From contig JANQIL010000146.1 of assembly GCA_028282245.1 (NCBI GenBank), positions 1 to 54,400 on the forward strand: 54,400 nt of DNA, read 5' to 3'. How positions within the stretch are numbered: the stretch's first letter is position 1; each line of letters opens with the position of its first letter. The position numbers were made by a program, and so were the translations under genes. Under the pieces are notes generated by a model. That model saw only the letters and a list, made by a program, of their open reading frames with translations, did not search any database and was not told the origin of the DNA. The stretch is from Magnetospira sp. GTDB lineage: Bacteria > Pseudomonadota > Alphaproteobacteria > Rhodospirillales > Magnetospiraceae. Shown one piece after another: positions 51,286 through 54,400 of the stretch.

Positions 51286-51825
51286 ATGTACGCCGACAAC
51301 ACACTGACCCCGAAGGAAGCGACGCGCCTGTGCGCGCTCGGGACCCTCGCCCAGGGGCCGGTGTCCTATGCCGCGCTGGCCACCGCGACCCGCCATTTCA
51401 TCAGCCGCATCACCGGGCCGTCGCTCGACCTGATGGGATCCTCGATCGAGCTGCTGAAGTACGAGGGGTTGGTCGAGGCGCTCGACGGCAGCGGCCTCGA
51501 GGACAACGCCACCCTGGCGGTGACCGACAAGGGACGCGAGGAACTGCGCATCCTGCTGACCGCCAATCTGCGGTCCGGGACCAACGAACTCAACAACCTG
51601 ATCATCGCCCTGAAGTTCCGGTTCATGCATCTGCTGGCCGACGCCGACCGGCGCGACCAGATCGAGATGTTGTGCGAGGTCTGTGAAACCGAACTGGCCC
51701 GCCTTGAGGACCTGCGTGGTCATCACGCCGACGATTCAGGCTACCTGCTGGCGTGGCTCGATCACGAGATCGATCAGCACGAGCAGCGCCTGCGGTGGCT
51801 CGAGGGCCTGCTCGACCGGCATTGA
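51286..51825 (+). CDS. Winged-helix-like protein, unknown
   Basis: A 179-residue soluble protein. The first 95 residues have the look of a winged helix-turn-helix (LTPKEATRLCALGTLAQGPVSYAALATATRHFI... then LKYEGLVEAL, a turn and TLAVTDKGREELRILL), like PadR-type regulators; the C-terminal part is helical and acidic (LCEVCETELARLEDL...). It is divergent from the EAL gene, so it may control it; that is inference. GAGG precedes the ATG by nine bases. Confidence 0.65.
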   Translation: MYADNTLTPKEATRLCALGTLAQGPVSYAALATATRHFISRITGPSLDLMGSSIELLKYEGLVEALDGSGLEDNATLAVTDKGREELRILLTANLRSGTNELNNLIIALKFRFMHLLADADRRDQIEMLCEVCETELARLEDLRGHHADDSGYLLAWLDHEIDQHEQRLRWLEGLLDRH

Positions 51826-51936
51826 CCGACCCTCGGCGAACCGGCCGCCGCGTCCCGAACCGCCGCCGAAGATGCGCGTTGCGCCGAAACGGCCGCGTGC
51901 TATAACCCTTTCTGTCACGGGGAATCGGGAAAAGCG

Positions 51937-52389
51937 ATGCGGGTTCTCGTCCTGAATGGTCCGAACTTGAACATGCTGGGCACACGCCAGCCGGAGGTCT
52001 ACGGCCCCCACACGCTGGCCCAGGTGGAGGACCGCTGCGTCGAGCATGGGCATGCCCTCGGCCTGGAGGTCACCTGCCGCCAGAGCAACGACGAGGCCAA
52101 GCTGATCACCTGGATTCAGCAGGCGTCGGCGACCTTCGAGGCGATCGTCATCAATCCCGCCGCCTACAGCCATACCTCGATCGCCATCATGGACGCCCTG
52201 CGGGCGGTCGACCTGCCGACGGTGGAGGTCCACATGTCGAACATCCACCGCCGCGAACCGTTCCGCCACCATTCCTATGTGTCGCAGGCCGCCTGGGGAG
52301 TGATCTGCGGGTTCGGCATCCAGGGCTACGAGATGGCCCTGGATGCGCTCGCGCGGCGGGATGTCCAGGCCCACACCACGGAGTCCTGA
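51937..52389 (+). CDS. aroQ: 3-dehydroquinate dehydratase, type II
   Basis: A 150-residue enzyme of the shikimate pathway that converts 3-dehydroquinate to 3-dehydroshikimate. LNGPNLNMLGTRQPEVYG holds the catalytic Arg and Tyr; INPAAYSHTSIAIMDAL and EVHMSNIHRREPFRHHSYVS contain the catalytic His region and substrate loop. It is the first gene of the aroQ-accB-accC operon, a linkage very common in Alphaproteobacteria, with 8 bp to accB. Confidence 0.95.
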   Translation: MRVLVLNGPNLNMLGTRQPEVYGPHTLAQVEDRCVEHGHALGLEVTCRQSNDEAKLITWIQQASATFEAIVINPAAYSHTSIAIMDALRAVDLPTVEVHMSNIHRREPFRHHSYVSQAAWGVICGFGIQGYEMALDALARRDVQAHTTES

Positions 52390-52397
52390 TCCTGACC

Positions 52398-52844
52398 ATG
52401 AGCCAAGACGACCGCAAAGACATCGACCCAGACCTCATTCGGACCCTCGCGGGACTGCTCGACGAAACCGGGCTGACGGAAATCGAGTACGGCGTTCAGG
52501 ATCTGAAAATTCGCGTCGCCCGCAACGTCGCGCCGAGCGGCGCCGTGCCGCTGCCGGTCGCCGCGCCCCCGGCCGCCGCGTCCGCCGCTCCGGACGACGG
52601 AGCCGACCACCCGGGAACCCTGCGGTCGCCGATGGTCGGCGTGGTCTATACGTCGCCGGAGCCGGGAGCGGACCATTACGTGCGGGTCGGCGATCAGGTG
52701 ACCGAGGGCCAAACCGTGTTGCTGATCGAGGCGATGAAGGTCTTCAACCCGATTTCGGCGCCGCGCGGCGGCCGCGTCAGCCGCATTCTGGTCGCCAACG
52801 GGTCGCCGGTGGAGTTCAACGAGCCCCTGATGATCATCGAGTAA
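52398..52844 (+). CDS. accB: Biotin carboxyl carrier protein of acetyl-CoA carboxylase
   Basis: A 148-residue carrier. The N-terminal helix region (DPDLIRTLAGLLDETGLTEIEYGVQDLKIRVAR) is followed by a Pro/Ala-rich linker and the biotinyl domain with LIEAMKVFNPI (Lys in the EAMK motif carries biotin). The thumb-containing segment EPGADHYVRVGDQVTEGQ is also present. It works with AccC, encoded 18 bp downstream, and with carboxyltransferase AccAD, not in the window. Confidence 0.96.
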   Translation: MSQDDRKDIDPDLIRTLAGLLDETGLTEIEYGVQDLKIRVARNVAPSGAVPLPVAAPPAAASAAPDDGADHPGTLRSPMVGVVYTSPEPGADHYVRVGDQVTEGQTVLLIEAMKVFNPISAPRGGRVSRILVANGSPVEFNEPLMIIE

Positions 52845-52862
52845 TCGAGGCGGACCGCGCAG

Positions 52863-54203
52863 ATGTTCGAGAAGGTCCTGGTCGCCAACCGCGGCGAAAT
52901 TGCGCTCCGCATTCATCGGGCGTGCAAGGAGATGGGGATTCGGACCGTCGCCGTCCACTCGACGGCCGACGCCGACGCCATGCACGTGCGCCTCGCCGAC
53001 GAGGCGGTCTGCATCGGCCCGGCGCAGGCCCGGGAATCCTACCTCAACATTCCCGCCATCCTGTCGGCCGCCACCATCACCGGGGCCGACGCCATCCATC
53101 CGGGCTACGGGTTCCTGTCGGAGAACGCCGATTTCGCGTCCATGGTCGAGGAACACGGCTTCACGTTCATCGGCCCGTCGCCGGACCACATCCGCATGAT
53201 GGGCGACAAGATCGCCGCCAAGCGGGCGGCCCTGGAAACCGGCATTCCCGTCGTTCCCGGCTCCGACGGCGCGGTGGAGACGGTCGACGAGGCGATGCAC
53301 ATCGCCCACGACATCGGCTTTCCGGTGCTGATCAAGGCGGCGGCCGGCGGCGGCGGACGCGGCATGAAGGTCGCCGAGACCCGGGCCGACCTCAAGAACG
53401 CCTGGCAGGTGGCCAGGACGGAGGCCATGTCGTCGTTCGGAAACGAGGAAGTCTATATCGAGAAATACCTGTCCCGGCCACGCCACATCGAGGTCCAGAT
53501 CCTGGCCGACCTGCATGGCAACGTGGTGCACCTGGGCGAACGCGATTGCTCGCTGCAACGGCGCCACCAGAAGGTGCTCGAGGAGGCCCCGTCGCCGGCC
53601 CTCAATTGGAGCCAGCGCAACGAGATCGGCCACGTCGCCGCCGAGGCCATCCGCAAGCTCGGCTACCGCAGTGTCGGCACCATCGAGTTCCTCTACGAGA
53701 ACGGCGGATTCTACTTCATCGAGATGAACACCCGGCTACAGGTCGAGCACCCGGTCACCGAAATGATCTGCGGCCTCGACCTGGTGCGCGAGATGGTCCG
53801 CGTCGCCTCCGGGGCACCGCTGGGCTACACCCAGGACAATCTGCGCTTTTCCGGCCATGCCATCGAATGCCGGATCAACGCCGAGGACCCGGACACCTTC
53901 CAGCCGTCGCCGGGCCGGGTCGGCGACTATCACCCGCCGGGCGGCCTGGGTGTGCGGGTGGATTCGGCGATCTACTCGGGTTACGCGATTCCGCCCTATT
54001 ACGACTCCATGATCGGCAAGCTGATCGTGCATGGCGCCAACCGAAACGAATGCCTGATGCGGCTCCGGCGCTGCCTGGAGGAATACGTCATCGACGGCAT
54101 CAAATCGACCATCCCGCTCCACCAGCGCCTGGTCGCCAATCCGGACTTCGTGAACGGCGACTACGACATCCACTGGCTGGAGAAATTCGTGGGCATGAAA
54201 TAA
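52863..54203 (+). CDS. accC: Biotin carboxylase subunit of acetyl-CoA carboxylase
   Basis: A 446-residue ATP-grasp enzyme that carboxylates biotin on AccB with bicarbonate and ATP, the first half-reaction of fatty-acid synthesis. It starts [20 protein letters not shown]; the ATP loop [13 protein letters not shown], the [20 protein letters not shown] segment and [18 protein letters not shown] are the standard motifs. Length is normal. It ends the aroQ-accB-accC operon; repeat copy C begins about 100 bp later. Confidence 0.97.
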   Translation: MFEKVLVANRGEIALRIHRACKEMGIRTVAVHSTADADAMHVRLADEAVCIGPAQARESYLNIPAILSAATITGADAIHPGYGFLSENADFASMVEEHGFTFIGPSPDHIRMMGDKIAAKRAALETGIPVVPGSDGAVETVDEAMHIAHDIGFPVLIKAAAGGGGRGMKVAETRADLKNAWQVARTEAMSSFGNEEVYIEKYLSRPRHIEVQILADLHGNVVHLGERDCSLQRRHQKVLEEAPSPALNWSQRNEIGHVAAEAIRKLGYRSVGTIEFLYENGGFYFIEMNTRLQVEHPVTEMICGLDLVREMVRVASGAPLGYTQDNLRFSGHAIECRINAEDPDTFQPSPGRVGDYHPPGGLGVRVDSAIYSGYAIPPYYDSMIGKLIVHGANRNECLMRLRRCLEEYVIDGIKSTIPLHQRLVANPDFVNGDYDIHWLEKFVGMK

Positions 54204-54307
54204 GTCGTAAAAGCAACCGGCTAACATCTCGGCTGGCGCTTTCGGTATCCGGTCCGGTCCCGGCCCGCAGAGGCTGGTTTTCGTCGACGACCCCGCCGCC
54301 TCGGCTA

Positions 54308-54400
54308 GTGGATCGGATCCAAAGCTTGGGTACCAAGCGTTGGATCCGATCCACTAAGCTATTGATCTGGTGGTTCGATTCAGCCAACGGATGGGACTCA
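54308..54400 (-). repeat. Interspersed palindromic repeat, copy C (inverted, cut by window end)
   Basis: The reverse complement of the copy A type, present in the long form with the inner hairpin. Its hairpin 2 is more regular than in copy A: the outer arms of 16 bases match perfectly (54308 onward against the run ending near 54355), and the GCTTGG/CCAAGC tip hairpin is kept. A TA at 54306-54307 inside CTAG flanks the outer end. The window stops inside the loop of hairpin 1, so about 20 bases are missing. Confidence 0.85.

Noticed and set aside
1..54400. CRISPR array or origin-type iterons
   Set aside because: The only repeats seen are the three dispersed hairpin elements, more than 20 kb apart and without spacers.

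Overview
The window reads as a chromosomal segment of a free-living, respiratory alphaproteobacterium, most likely of Rhodospirillales type. The evidence is the very high GC content, the alphaproteobacterial forms of GshA, DnaG and AroQ-AccB-AccC, TRAP/TAXI transport, several c-type cytochromes and c-di-GMP proteins. No tRNA, rRNA, prophage, CRISPR array or intact transposase gene was seen. Most of the content is housekeeping or metabolic; the accessory signals are small and mostly non-coding.

Layout. 1-117: a palindromic interspersed repeat. 117-7465: histidine kinase, ubiA, a HigBA-like toxin/antitoxin pair, rsmE-gshA, a small membrane protein, and an orphan phnM. 7694-13063: a TPR/SPOR lipoprotein, a small membrane protein, a GST, asd behind a candidate translational attenuator, and an SPFH/NfeD pair. 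13118-13641: an AT-rich islet with one membrane protein and an inverted repeat. 13795-19218: CitE-like lyase, CDF efflux/MerR pair with a MerR-type promoter, a degenerate DgcZ-like protein, recR-ybaB and a PolB-like exonuclease. 19232-26998: hydrolase, a PcfJ/leucine-rich-repeat protein, a divergent pair of five-heme cytochromes, a second repeat copy, PsiE, an orphan DctP-type protein and a small cytochrome c. 27064-34445: a minus-strand set of uspA, TRAP permease, TAXI binding protein, BKACE, class III aminotransferase and RpiR regulator, which looks like one uptake-plus-catabolism locus. 34668-42881: apt, histidine kinase, an exported FKBP-rhodanese fusion, a carbamoyltransferase/DUF5989/SxtJ set, rsmB-htpX and an SDHAF4-like gene. 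42885-54203: dnaG with a small RNA upstream, a lytic transglycosylase, otsA, a ClC channel, an EAL protein, a winged-helix protein and aroQ-accB-accC. 54306-54400: a third repeat copy, inverted and cut by the window end.

The strongest candidates for something undescribed are two. First, a three-copy MITE-like element (83-117 bp) made of two hairpins, sits in CTAG sites in a way that suggests IS630-type TA target duplication. Two of the three copies lie exactly on a TAG stop codon, which the first base of the element rebuilds. Second, upstream of asd there is a 34-codon leader whose last eight sense codons include four Thr and two Lys codons. It is followed immediately by three mutually exclusive pairing segments, as in classical amino-acid attenuators. 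Asd feeds both Lys and Thr synthesis, so the codon choice fits the enzyme.

All functional names come from reading motifs and from knowledge of the families; no database search was possible.
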